DNA of 64,000 bases from Caenorhabditis remanei (taxonomy: Eukaryota > Nematoda > Chromadorea > Rhabditida > Rhabditidae), in assembly GCF_010183535.1 (NCBI RefSeq), contig NC_071333.1:3906001-3970000 (forward strand), written 5' to 3'. The position numbers and the translations under genes are program-made. Of this stretch, positions 53,386-64,000 are shown in pieces (position 1 is the stretch's first letter; each line of letters opens with the position of its first letter). The notes under the pieces were generated by a model. That model saw nothing but the letters and a program-made list of their open reading frames with translations, had not been told where the DNA came from and made no database searches.

Positions 53386-55274
53386 ATGAACAACCAATTC
53401 AGCCATGACCAGGGAGAGGAGGAGAAGAATTATCCGACTTTGGGGGATGACGTTGAAGATCCTTTGACGGATGACGATATGGTAAAATATATTTCAAATT
53501 TTTACTTCAAGCTGTGACCTAATTTTAGGATGACAGTGATGTCGAGGAGCGGGAGAAACCAGAAAACGAAAGATGTTTTAATCTTTCTAGTGAAATAATG
53601 GAGAGCGAAAATCCCGATTCAGTGCAGAACGTCGAATACCCTTCGGTTGGTTTTAGAAATAGTAATACATTATTTCTAGTTTCTCTTTATCTCTCGTAAA
53701 TTATCTTCAGAATAAACATAATGCTGCAGAACCAGAGCTAGAACTGGATCGCAAGGTCAATGAACCGCAACGGGAGCCGATAGAGGACAATAACCATTTG
53801 AAGATTGTGCAGCTGTTTAACGTACGTATTTTTAAACTTTTATTGATAACTAGTTTTTACGCCAATATGGTAATCTGGATGTCTACGCCCTGCCTCACCA
53901 TACTAAGAATAGTCAAAATTTTTCTTTGTTTTGGAACTTCCGTGCAATTTTTTGAAGGTTATTACGAGTTTGCATAACAAACATCAAAAATGTTGATATA
54001 TTTGTAGTTTGTGCACAAAAATTTCTGTTGTACACGCTTTCTTCAAAAAGCAACAGCCAATCAATGGTCAAAAATGTTACCAATTTTAAATTATAACTTG
54101 GTCCAGCATTGCCTAACATGCAATAATCGATAACTTTAAAGTTCGCTCCAAATTTGTTAATTTTTAACTGAAAAAAGCACTGAGGGTTGAACGAAGTCAT
54201 AATTGTATTTTGACTTTTTTTTCAGAAAAACGTTTCATCGAGTCAACGAATTTTTGTTTCATTGACCCATAACGATTTCTGGGCAAAACTACATTCGATC
54301 GGCCACGAGATGAAAATTGCCAGAAGAGGAAGGATCCTCTCTCCCTCATTGGAGTACAAAATTGTAGGATTGGACCCATTAAAACTTTACGCGATGGCAC
54401 TTCGTTTTGAGAGAACGGACAACGACAAACGTTTGAGATGGAGTACTAAGCAATCACCACCCGGGTATATCGAAATAGAGGATAATCGGCAGATTGAAAA
54501 TCCGGAGGAAATTCCTCATCCATTTGGTCTGCAGACTGGATTATTTTGGATGATGAAACCATTTGGGTTTGATAAGCTACGACTAACGAACACGGAACGA
54601 TCAAATGACGATTACCACATATTTGTAAGTTCGAAACTTTTTGAAATAGTATTGTTGACCATGGAATTTTAAATTTCAGGTCCGGATGTCTACTGGTCAT
54701 CGGTACATGCCCGTCCTCATTATCCGCGAGAGTACCGGAATTGTCCACACTGTGAGAATTCGTCATACCGAGTTTATCACCGTCATGGTATTCCATGTAG
54801 GTTTAACTTTATTATTCTTTGAATAAATTTTCCATTTTTAAGATAAACGAAACGAAAGACATCAAAGGGGCATCGAAAATCAAAAGAAGCAATGACGCCG
54901 CCACTGACCCATTTGCTTCACATTTTTCATCAGAATCGGTGTTTTCGTTTGTGAAAACTCAACTGTGTACCGAGAACCCGACACCTACACAAATAAACGG
55001 TCTCCAGCAAAAATTATTGCAGGACCAGAACTTGATGAATGAATTTCTGTCGGTATTACTCCCAAATTTCCCTGCCTTTTCTCAAGTTTTTTCTTCAATT
55101 CTCCTGTCTCACTCAAATCCAAATTCGAATTTTCTTCTTCCACCCAAACCTTCCGCTCTTCCAACTCACTCTATTTTAATGCCCTCAAGCAGTGGGGCAA
55201 GTGATCAGAACACCTTAACCATCCCCAGAAAAAATATTAAATTCTCTATCCAAGATATTCTGTCAAATAATTGA
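53386..55274 (+). CDS. Divergent nematode T-box transcription factor, 420 residues
   Basis: Six exons, all phase 0: 53,386-53,481, 53,529-53,645, 53,711-53,821, 54,226-54,624, 54,680-54,787, 54,843-55,274. Residues 1-108 are acidic and low complexity (MNNQFSHDQGEEEKNYPTLG). The T-box starts near residue 120: HNDFWAKLHSIGHEMKIARR, then GRILSPSLEYKIVGLDPLKL, HPFGLQTGLFWMMKPFGFDK and LRLTN, HRYMPVLIIR, TEFITVM. The usual VTAYQN is not conserved, while DPFASHF stands for the terminal NPFAKGF. The last residues FSIQDILSNN match the eh1 motif (F-S-I-x-x-I-L) that binds Groucho/UNC-37 corepressors. So a DNA-binding repressor in the nucleus is predicted. It resembles the fast-evolving worm T-box genes rather than conserved tbx-2/mab-9 types. 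The intron after residue 71 has an unusual GTTGGT donor. Confidence 0.85.
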
Positions 55275-56219
55275 CAGACAACTGCCTCTCTCTACTTGCT
55301 CTCCCCTCTTTCAACCCTGTTCACAATACCATCATCTTTTTATCTCTCTCATCATTCAAATTTCATTATTCTCTGCCGTGAAGAATCATGTTGTTATATT
55401 TTTTGTTATAACTGTTTATATGTTAATTTTTTGTTGTTTTGATGTCAATTTTTATAACAGTTCTCTCCATAAACTAGAGAATCTTTTACCTCCTTTGATT
55501 ACCCATCCAGAAAAAAAAGCTCACTTTTTTCCTCTGTGTCTCCCACCTAATGCGCTTTGTCTGATCTTTACAAGTCCTCACTGCTTTTCACCGAGATTGC
55601 TTTTCGGTGACTGATTCACATATTAATTTTAATTACAAGCCCCTCAACAGTAGACGAGTCGACTCCATCAGTAAAAAGACAGTATGATCAGAAGAATAGG
55701 CGGAGTCAACTATTGGCGCATCATCGGGTGTGCCTAGAGTACCGAGAATTTCATGTTCGGCCATTGGATAGAGGCAAGTAGACGAGAGAAAAGAGAAATA
55801 CCTGAAAAAAGAGGTGTTGAGTGAGCGACGAGTGAGATGTCAGTGTAGTTATGTGTGTCTCTCTTGTTTTGTTTTTCTTTTCTGAACGCGCGAGTTTTGA
55901 AATGAGAAGACATCCGAGAGAAATGATTTGTCTGCGTATTTGTATCTTTCTGCCAACTTGAATCCGGCACTCATAGAAGAAAGAAGAGACAAAAAGAAGA
56001 AAAACTTTCTGTCTTGTAACCTCAATATCTAATTACAAGAAAGAATGAACGTCATTGCGAGAGTGAGCTTCTCACTAACGGAAAACAAAAAGGAAAAAGA
56101 CATAATATTGGAAGCGGTGTATCGATAAACACTTCTTCGGAATAATCATAATAGAAATGTAGAGGTTTTATACATCCAACTACATGTGTATCTGTTGAAC
56201 GTGATTTCAAATAAAACTT

Positions 56220-56950
56220 TTCTTCAGCATGACAGTCTTATCTTGAGTTGATTCTTCAATTTCCCATTCCGATTCGTAGCTAATTTCCCTCTACCCTTCA
56301 CAAACTTCATAGCAGTCTTGTTCACGGATTGTGCCTGTCTGACCTTGAGTCTGACTTTGTCTATTCTTGAGTCACTACATGTTTTGTCTAGGCACGGCAT
56401 GGATGCTATTCTCTGCGTCTCGTCTCTCTCAATTGTATAATCCTCACAAGCCCCCACAGTCTCTCACCGTTCTAGCGACACTTCGGCTAGGGGTCAAATC
56501 TCAGAGATCAAAAATCTAGAGAACAGTGGGGGGGGGGGGTCGACTATTGCGAAATCAGATGCATAAAAGAGAAGAAAAGTGGCATAAGATTATCATACTC
56601 TCAATTATTCTACTATTCTACTATTTCATTCCGATTGTCTTGATCGGCATTGCGCGTTGTTCGGGATTGTATCATGAAACGGATGAATTGATACTTCTCA
56701 ACAACTTGCAACGCCTGTAGGAGACAAACTTGTATTCATCTGTTTCTAATATTCAAAGCTGTCGACATCGGCATAGCTCATCGAATTGATCTGACACAAA
56801 ATAATGATGTGAGATCGATCCCGATAGGCTCTGTTTGTGAATGACACTATTAAATATTACGGTGAGGCTCTAGTTTTATTCAACGTGGTCAATAATGAGC
56901 ATTAGATATGTAATATACGGAACTCTTCCAAAATGATGTAAAGAAAAATA
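56220..56950. repeat. Left arm of an inverted pair (right arm 58.99-59.76 kb)
   Basis: Inverse blocks include CAACGTGGTCAATAATGAGC (56,880) against GCTCATTATCGACCACGTTG (59,036), and GAATTGATACTTCTCAACAA (56,685) against TTGTTGAGAAGTATCAATTC (59,233). A G run of 11 lies at 56,528. Confidence 0.75.
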
Positions 56951-58989
56951 GGAGGCGGAGTCAACTATTGGCGCATCATTGGGTGTGGCCTAGAGAACTG
57001 AGACTTCCAAGTTCGGCCATTGGTCGAAAGAAAAGAGAGATAAAAGAAAAGAAACACATGAAAAGACAGGTGTTGACTGAGCGGAGGGTGTTCGGAAAGT
57101 GCAAATATGTGTGTCTATCTTGTATTCTTTCCCTTTTTCGAACGCGCAAGTTTCGAAATGGAAACGCATTCGAAAGAAACTATGTGTCTGTGTCTATTGC
57201 TACTGCTACAACTTCTTATTCAATTTTGCTTCACGCTTCAATTCTGAAAGTTTCTCTGGCATTGCTCCTCATTGTTCGTGTAACATAAGAAAACATCAGT
57301 TTGTTGTCAACAGATCAATGGGCAGCAATGATAGATGGAGATTTTCGGGGATTCTTGTATAGGAGCAGCAGTAATTAAATTCACTTGAACCATTTTTACT
57401 AGACATTGTTTTATTATTCGAATTGAGATATCCTGGGCTTGATATTGAAATAGTGGTTCATGATTCATTTCAATCATTTGAGAGAGAACGTTCTTGTGAA
57501 CAGTGGACACAGTTTTGTCACGCTACCAACAAACTGTTTGCAAAATCAGCTGTTAAATACCGAAGGAAAATCTTGAAGATGTATGATTTTTTAAATTTAT
57601 TCCCTTTACTTGTCTTTACCGGCGGCGCAAGTGCATAATGGAGTATCAAAAACAGTTGAAAACTTGATCCTCCACTAAGACATGCGCCGCCTGTGAAAGA
57701 CTATGTTAACATTCAGTTGTCTGTCGCCCACCTTCATCTGACTCATTTTTTGATTGCGGGAAAGAACCTTCTGGAGAAAAAGAGGCGGTACGAGATGTGG
57801 TGTTTCTCTGCATCTCCCGCCTCTCGTAAAATTGGATTGCGAAATCTGTTGTATAAATACCGAGAGGGCATGCCGAAAATTTATTATTTTCCATATTGAC
57901 CTCGGTTCATGTCTCTTCACCGGCATTACAAGTTTTTAGCAGAGTATCAAAAAGGAACATAATTTGATACTATGCAAAACCTTGAACTGTTTGTGGAAGT
58001 AACACTTCATATTCACCTGCTCTAATATTCAAAGCTGTCGTCTCCGGCATAGCATATCGGATTCGATTTATCACAAAGTTATGCTGATTAACAGTTTCGC
58101 GATAAGCTCTGCTTGTGAATGTCACAATTGATTTTATTGGGTTATTCTCTAGTTGTATCCCAGGTTGTTGAATTCAATGTATAACACAAATTATAAAAAG
58201 AAATGTCCGTATTCCATAGATGTTTTTCTCTTTTCTATGAGTTCTTTTTCCTAAACCAGAAGGTGCGTTTTTCAATTTCATTACATCAGTTTCGAGGAGC
58301 GGTAAACTCAATTAATGGGAGGACTCCATCAATAGGAAGAGAGGATAACGAAAAATAGGCGGAGTCAACTATTGGAGCATCATCGGGTGTGCCCTAGAGT
58401 ACCGAGAATTTCATGTTCGGCCATTGGATAGAGGCAAATAGACAATAAAGGAGAGAAGACGTAAGAAGAGAGATGTTGAGAGAGCAATGAGTGCGAATAT
58501 GTGTGCCCTCTTTCTCTCATTTTTTTTGGAATTTAGTAAAATGTTGAATAATTGGGATTTTAAAGATTATCAACTAGAGTAATGCATAACGGGAAAGATA
58601 CACCATGAAAATTTCTGAAGTTTTGTGATTTTGAGTGCTGGTGCGATACCAGAGTTGCTTCATTTCTTTCGAAACTCTCAACTTGATAAGAAGTGGGTGA
58701 ACCTGGGTTTGTAAGGAAAGCACAATGAAAGGCTCTAGGAACTTTTGAGGATCAAACACGCGAAAATTGGAATTCGGAGAATCTCAGAAAAGACAGTGAA
58801 ATAACGTGACATCAGCAGCCTCAAGGACAGAGGGGCAGGACCCCGTCAACAAGATTACAATACACAATTTGGAAAGCAGGTAAACTATGCAACAAAACAG
58901 AGAATTCAAAAATTAGAAGCAGAAATCGAAATTCCCTTGATTTAACTTGTCAAAGAGATCCGTTTTCCTGTCGGGGAAGGCACTATTTC

Positions 58990-59760
58990 ACTTAGAGGGC
59001 GTTTTGGAAGAGTTCTGTATCTTACATATCTAATGCTCATTATCGACCACGTTGAATATGACTAGAACTTAACCTGCGACAATTAATAGTGTCATTCACA
59101 AGCAGAGCCAATTGGAATGGATCCCACATCATTATTTTGTGTCGGATCAATCCGATGGGCTATGCCGATGTTGACGGCTTTGAATATTCAGAAGAGATGA
59201 ATACAAGTTAGTCTCCTACAGGCATTGCAGGTTGTTGAGAAGTATCAATTCATCCGTTTCATGATACTATCCCAAATAACGCGCAATGCCGGTAGAGACA
59301 ATCAAAAAATAATAGTATGGGTTTATGCCATTTTTCTTCTGTATTTATACAGCATTTTTGTGATTCTGGCCCCGCCCATTGTTCTCCAGAATGTTCCTTC
59401 AAAAAATGTGACCCTCCTCCAAATTGTCGCTAGAACGTCGAGAAACTATAGAAACATGTGAGGATTAGACAATTGAGAAAGACAAGACGTAGACAATAAC
59501 ATTTCTGATAGATATGTCTGCGTCTCCATTACTCTCGCCATTCAACTCTCTAATTCTCCATTTTATCAATAGTCTATCATCGTCTTTGTCCCTCTCAATC
59601 TGAGTCATTTTCTGATTGAGGTAGAGCAGTTTCTGGCAAAAAAGGGGCGGTACAAGCTGCTGTGTTTCTCTGCACCTCCCACCTCTCGTTTGTCTAATCC
59701 TCAAAAACTTCCACTGTCTTTCCGCGTGTGCTCCTCCTTCACTGATGCAGAGTCTCCAAT
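58990..59760. repeat. Right arm of the inverted pair
   Basis: Inverse of 56,220-56,950 with ~2 kb between the arms. The 78-residue ORF at 59,225 lies in it and matches no ORF in the other arm. Confidence 0.75.
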
Positions 59761-60636
59761 CACTGCAAAAACTTATTTAAAAAAGAGGCGGATCAGTTTC
59801 GTTCCGTTTTCGAAGAATTGGATTGCGAAATCTGTTGTATAAATACCGAGAGGGCATGCCGAAAATTCAATATTTTCCATACTGACCTCGGTTCTTGTCT
59901 CTTCACAAACATTACAAGTTTTTAGCAGAGTATCAAAAAACGACAACTATTGATACTGTGCGAAACCTTGAACTGCTTGTGGAAGTAACACTTCATATTC
60001 ACCTACTCTGATATTCAAAGCCGTCGTTTTCGGCATAGCTTATCGAATACGATTCCTCACGAAGTTATGATGACGAATCGTATCACGTTAAGCTCTGCTT
60101 GTTAATGACACCCTTGTTTTTTTTAACGTTTTGGTAAGATTTTTGATGAGCCTTCAAAACCAAACGTTTCAGTCGTTCTAAAGTTAAGCAGAAAAATGAA
60201 GTTCTAGCCGCGAAATTCGAAATTTGTTGGTTTCGGACCATATTTTTCTGATACTGCCGGAAAATACTAAATGATTCACATATTGAACCAGAGAATATGG
60301 TTTAGGGATCGGGTGTGGCCTAGAACTCCAAGTTCGGCCATTGGATAGAGGCAAATAGACGAGAGAAATACGAAATCCCTGAAAAGGAGGTGTTGAGTGA
60401 GAGACGAGTGAGATGTGAGTGTAGTTATGTGTGTTTTTTTTGTTTCCTCTCCCTTTTTTGAATACGCGAGTTTCGAAATGAGAAGACATTTGAAAAAAAT
60501 GATGTGTATCTGTGTCTTTCTTCCAACTTGTATTTGATACGCAAAAAGAAAAGGATAAAGAAGAGAAAGAAGAAATTATATTTCGGCAACTACTACTACT
60601 CCATATTCGTTTCACGCTTTTATTATGAAAGTTTCT

Positions 60637-61281
60637 TCGAAAAGCCCATCAAAGAGTCAACATATTTTTCAATGTACTACGTCATGCTGACTTCGAAATT
60701 TTCATCATATGTTTTAAAATTTATGTTCGTCCCCTTTTGGAATATGGATCTACTGTTTTCTCCCCCACATCTAAAGAACAAGTTAGGCTAATCGAGTCAG
60801 TCCAAAAAACTTTTATTTTTCGGGTTTTTCGTAAATTTAATATTCCTTACATATCTTATTTTGAATCCATTAAACATTGTGATATTCTTTCTCTTGAACA
60901 TAGACGCATTATTATTGATTTAGTTTTTATGTATAAGATTCTTGTTAGTAAAGAAGTAAGAATTTATAACGACGTGCACATTAGCCTCCCTCGATTTACT
61001 AACTTACGCCGTCACCCCTATTATATCAAATCTAAATTATCAAACAGCACTAAGAACACTTGCCAATTTTTTACCAACAGGATTATCTCCTGTTGGAATA
61101 AACTCCCCCCTCATATATTCCCCACTTTTCCTAATTCCGATGTGTTTCGATGTAATATTTCTTTTAATTTTGTGGAACCCTTTTTAATACTTAAACACTC
61201 TAACTTTTAAATTTTAACTGCTTCTTTTTTCTTATTTGTATAAGTGGTGAAAGTCCTTCAAATAAATAAATCAATCAATGC
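60637..61281 (+). mobile_element. 5'-truncated CR1/Sam-like non-LTR retrotransposon
   Basis: From the left breakpoint the frame is open for ~190 codons to TAA at 61,208: KAHQRVNIFFNVLRHADF, YVRPLLEYGSTVFSPTSKEQ, RLIESVQKTFIFRVF, LSLEHRRIIIDLVFMYKILV and CQFFTNRIISCWNKLPPHIF. This is the C-terminal end of a CR1/L2-like reverse transcriptase ORF. A 3' tail CAAATAAATAAATCAATCAA follows. GTTTCT flanks both sides (60,631 and 61,282). The unoccupied sequence survives in the neighbouring repeat at ~57,249 (GAAAGTTTCTCTGGCATTGC). The lack of stops suggests a fairly recent insertion. Confidence 0.8.
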
Positions 61282-61499
61282 GTTTCTCTGGCATTGCTGC
61301 TCATTAATATTGTGAAATAAGAAAACATCAGTTTGTTGTCAACAGAGCAATGATAGATAACTACTTTTTTTAATCATTGAAATCTATTATTGAGGTTTCT
61401 CGTCAAGGCGCAGCAGTAGTGGTAGTCATTTGAACCATTGTCACTAGATTTTTTTCAAGTGTTGAAACTCAATATCATGGATTTCAGGGTAGAGTTCAT

Positions 61500-62640
61500 A
61501 TTTTGTGCTGTGCCAACAAATAGAAAACATAAGAACTGTAACAGATTTTCATATGTTCTACGTATTTGAGCGCGCAACCGCTGAACAGGACTTTGAAACT
61601 TGAATTCAAGCCGAGAAATGGGTCAAAGTTTGTTTTGGCTTGAAACAACCGGAGATGTGACAGGAGGGTATTGGGAAGCTGTTCTCCTCAGAACTAGAAA
61701 TTTAAGAAAAAAAATCACCTTTTTAAAACCGTTGGAATATAGCACCGTAGAAATGTAGTTTTCATCATAAAACTCAAGGGATCACGATTAATCCACCTCT
61801 GCACAAGGCTTTTCAGAAAAAATGAAAAATTCTCCAGATTTCAAGCTGAATGAGCAGTCAATCGGTGTCATAGCAGTAACATGAACACGATTTAACTGGC
61901 CGTCTAGCTAACAGTCATGCGGAGAAACTTACCTGTTTCTACTCATAGTAATGAATATAAGAATAATATTAAAGAGAATAGAGAACTGCAAGAAATAAAT
62001 GATTTAGAACGCGTGGTTCCAATCTTCCGAAGATCAAGACTGGTCTACCAGGCACTGATAACTTGACATAGCAGTCAGGGAATGTGTCGTTAGTGTCCAG
62101 TTGACAATTTATTAGCGAATTCACTGTTGGTTACTGTATTCCACTGTTTTTTGGCAAGAAATACGTGATTTTTACAAAAGACTCCTCATTTTGGTGCACA
62201 GGTCCTAGTGTTTCAGAAAGAAAATCATCCTGCGACTACCAGTAGACACCTGAAAACAGTATATTTAGAGTTCTGATTATAATTCAGGATTTCTTACTAT
62301 TTGAATATTTCGAATTGAAGTAAACCTATTATGTACGTCGAAGAACAAGAACTCCTGGTATTGAGCAAGTATTGACCTCGAAACACCAGATGAAGAAGTT
62401 TGACATCGCTTTCCTTCCATTTGTGATGATAATTTCTTAAATTCAAAATGAATGGCCATTCCAAAATTAGCAACAAAACATGAAAGAATCCTTTAGTGGA
62501 GTATGGTTCCAGCAAACGGGCGGTCATGTGGTATAAAACTAGCTCTGCTAACGTCCTTATCGTGGTGACTGCTGGATAACTTGCCTGACGCAAAGAGTGA
62601 CTTGTAACGGGCAACGTGTACTTTGCAAGCATCAGTTTGT
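61500..62640. other. No gene seen
   Basis: No splice-consistent frame. The 111-residue minus ORF at 62,297-62,632 has no recognisable motif and no supporting signals. Confidence 0.4.
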
Positions 62641-62666
62641 TGCAATTTTCATCAGCTATTCAAGAT

Positions 62667-63602
62667 TGATGAGCCTTCAAAACCAAACGTTTCAGTCGTC
62701 CGCGTCCAGTGCTCTCACCCGTGCTACCAGGTGTTGAACCTGTCCACTAATAACATTAGCGTCCTCCACAGAAACCAGCTATGCCAACATCTAACTCAAG
62801 AATCAAGCTCAAATCATCCGATTTATAGACGAGCTCATCTTGCAACGCCTGCTGCTTGGCGAGCATCTCCCCAGCCTTGTCCACCGTAGTTGGAACCTTC
62901 GCAAGTGTATAAGGTTATTTTTCAGCTCCTTGGAGTCATTAAGCGGGAGTATTTGAATTCTTGTAGCCGTTCCGCCAAATCCACGGCGTCTAGAAGTTTT
63001 CATTGTCGGTCGACCGCCGAGTGCAAGAATTCCTTATAGCGATCATCGATCTGTTGATTCTTATTGAGCAACGCTGGTCTCTTGTCATCCGATCCGTCGG
63101 CTCCTACCTCCACCATCTTCTCAATCATCGTCTTGAATCTATCGACACTCGGTTTCGTATCCTAAACATGTTTCTTCAACACCTCATACGCATGCTATTG
63201 AGCCTTAGCAACCATCACGTCGGCAGACGGTGTCCTCTGATTCTCCATCACTTCCTCAGTCTCTTCCAGCATATTCAACAGAGCTCAATACGCGTTTTCA
63301 TACTTCCCCGTATTCCGATCCAGCCATTTTTATCATCAATTTTGTTTCCGAATTGAACGAATCAATTTTTTCTCCGACTGGTTTCAACGATTCCTTCAGT
63401 TTTTGCACTTTTTCGCCCCTTGTTTCGGATCTTGAAGCTATTGAAACTGTGTATTCTGAATCGATTCATCTTATGAGATTCCGACGAGTTCGACGCGACG
63501 ATTTAATTGGCGTCGCTATGAAGTTAATCGATTTCTGCTTCGGTTTCGACGAGATTCTTCTCACATTGATCCAAACTTTTCCGGCACGAGTGGCGAGCTG
63601 AA
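62667..63602 (-). pseudogene. Spectrin-repeat protein pseudogene (plakin/spectrin type)
   Basis: Read on the minus strand, helical heptad segments typical of spectrin repeats follow one another in shifting frames: SLDQCEKNLVETEAEID, EKVQKLKESLKPVGEKIDSF, NMLEETEEVMENQRTPSADV, DRFKTMIEKMVEVGADGS, KRPALLNKNQQIDDRYKEFL, KLLDAVDLAERLQEF, VDKAGEMLAKQQALQDELVY and VISGQVQHLVARVRALDA. At least five in-frame stops, mostly TAG where CAG (Gln) is expected, and several frameshifts kill it. Introns are hard to see, so a processed or exon-only copy is possible. The worm parent could be a spectraplakin such as vab-10 or another spectrin; I cannot decide. A ~30-bp end of the same sequence also occurs at 60,145-60,175. 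Confidence 0.7.
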
Positions 63603-63684
63603 AATATTGAAATTCGTTTGGGTTCAGCATAAAAGTATCCCGATTTTCCGCTTTTCAGCAAAACAGTTTTCATAAATGTCATTT

Positions 63685-63984
63685 TCAATTGTCACAAACC
63701 TGTTTACTGGGCATCAGGAATCGTCCGAAATTACTTGTTGAGTACCATCTACTGTAGACTAACAGTCCGGAACGCATTGATCGGTGTTTCATTCCCAGAG
63801 TTTGGATAGAATTCACTACGACGGCGACTGCACAATCAAAAAGTGCTTGAAACGAATGTTGTATTTTCATATTCACTCGGTGAGCCAGCAACCTATTCCC
63901 GTACGGAAGTAAGAACTTCTTTCGGGGCGATCCGTCTGCTTGATCTTTCGGGGCGATCCGTCTGCCATGCTGCTTGCTGAGCAT
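63685..63984 (-). other. Unassigned 99-residue open frame with 26-bp direct repeat at its start
   Basis: The frame reads LPYGNRLLAHRVNMKIQHSF, QALFDCAVAVVVNSIQTLGM with no known motif. CTTTCGGGGCGATCCGTCTG occurs twice, 26 bp apart (63,919 and 63,945). It reaches almost to the window edge, so context is missing. Confidence 0.25.
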
Positions 63985-64000
63985 CTTACACCTAAAAAAC

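Larger units (their letters stand above)
55688..61500. repeat. Cluster of diverged ~1.3-1.9-kb repeats
   Basis: The block beginning GGCGGAGTCAACTATTGG, with GTTCGGCCATTGG and a GTGTTGAGTGAG segment, recurs at 55,712, 56,953, 58,360 and (shortened) 60,312. A second block (ATATTCAAAGCYGTCG with GGCATAGC) recurs at 56,745, 58,028, 60,010 and, inverted, 59,160-59,200. A third (TTGTATAAATACCGAGAGGG, TTTTTAGCAGAGTATCAAAA) recurs at 57,850 and 59,836. The short ORFs are not conserved between copies. No coding function is supported. Confidence 0.75.

Noticed and set aside
54446..54796. Minus-strand 116-residue ORF
   Set aside because: Shadow of T-box exons 4 and 5.
62623..62889. Plus-strand ORFs of 88-123 residues at 62.6-63.6 kb
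   Set aside because: They are antisense to readable spectrin-repeat helices on the minus strand. The plus-strand openness is incidental.

Overview
The window looks like a repeat-dense autosomal-arm type region of a Caenorhabditis-group nematode. The grounds are AT-rich sequence, very short introns (about 45-60 nt) with GT...TTTTCAG borders, AATAAA signals close behind stop codons, and gene families typical of worms (a divergent T-box factor, an MSP-domain protein, an F-box-associated fragment, a PAZ/Argonaute-like fragment, a DOT1-like fragment). The species cannot be named from the sequence alone.

Layout. 1-9 kb: last exon of an unidentified + strand gene, a 1.8-kb near-perfect palindrome, an F-box-associated (FBA_2-like) relic, a small multi-exon candidate, a mariner-type MITE and two Helitron-like elements carrying tRNA-like segments. 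9.8-16.7 kb: a 44-residue + strand gene, a 120-residue PAZ-like gene, a 3 x 105-bp tandem repeat and two minus-strand multi-exon genes. 17-41 kb: three genes (18.1, 20.1 and 40.0 kb) that share an upstream block and an exon 1 whose only coding triplet is ATG. A segmental duplication (about 19.2-26.5 kb versus 33.7-36.8 kb) has received different transposons in each copy. The best case is a Merlin transposon (IS1016/ISXO2-type transposase, 8-bp target duplication) inside a Helitron-like element, inside a repeat whose empty site survives at 36.6 kb. This block also holds an MSP-domain gene with a frameshift, hAT-like MITEs with exact 8-bp target duplications, non-LTR retrotransposon remnants and a DOT1-like exon with a nonsense codon.

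43-55 kb: the best intact genes, a 424-residue coiled-coil protein (8 exons) and a 420-residue divergent T-box protein (6 exons) that ends in an eh1-like motif. Between them lies a 5.4-kb imperfect inverted duplication holding coding relics. 55.6-61.5 kb: a cluster of diverged ~1.3-1.9-kb repeats, with an inverted pair and a dated insertion of a 5'-truncated LINE. 62.7-63.6 kb: a spectrin-repeat pseudogene with several stops.

Exon models were built by eye from splice signals and reading-frame phase. Those with phase agreement across all junctions (13.4-14.3, 15.9-16.7, 18.1-19.0, 43.1-45.2, 53.4-55.3 kb and the PAZ-like gene) are the most reliable. No operon, CRISPR array or intact tRNA/rRNA gene was seen.
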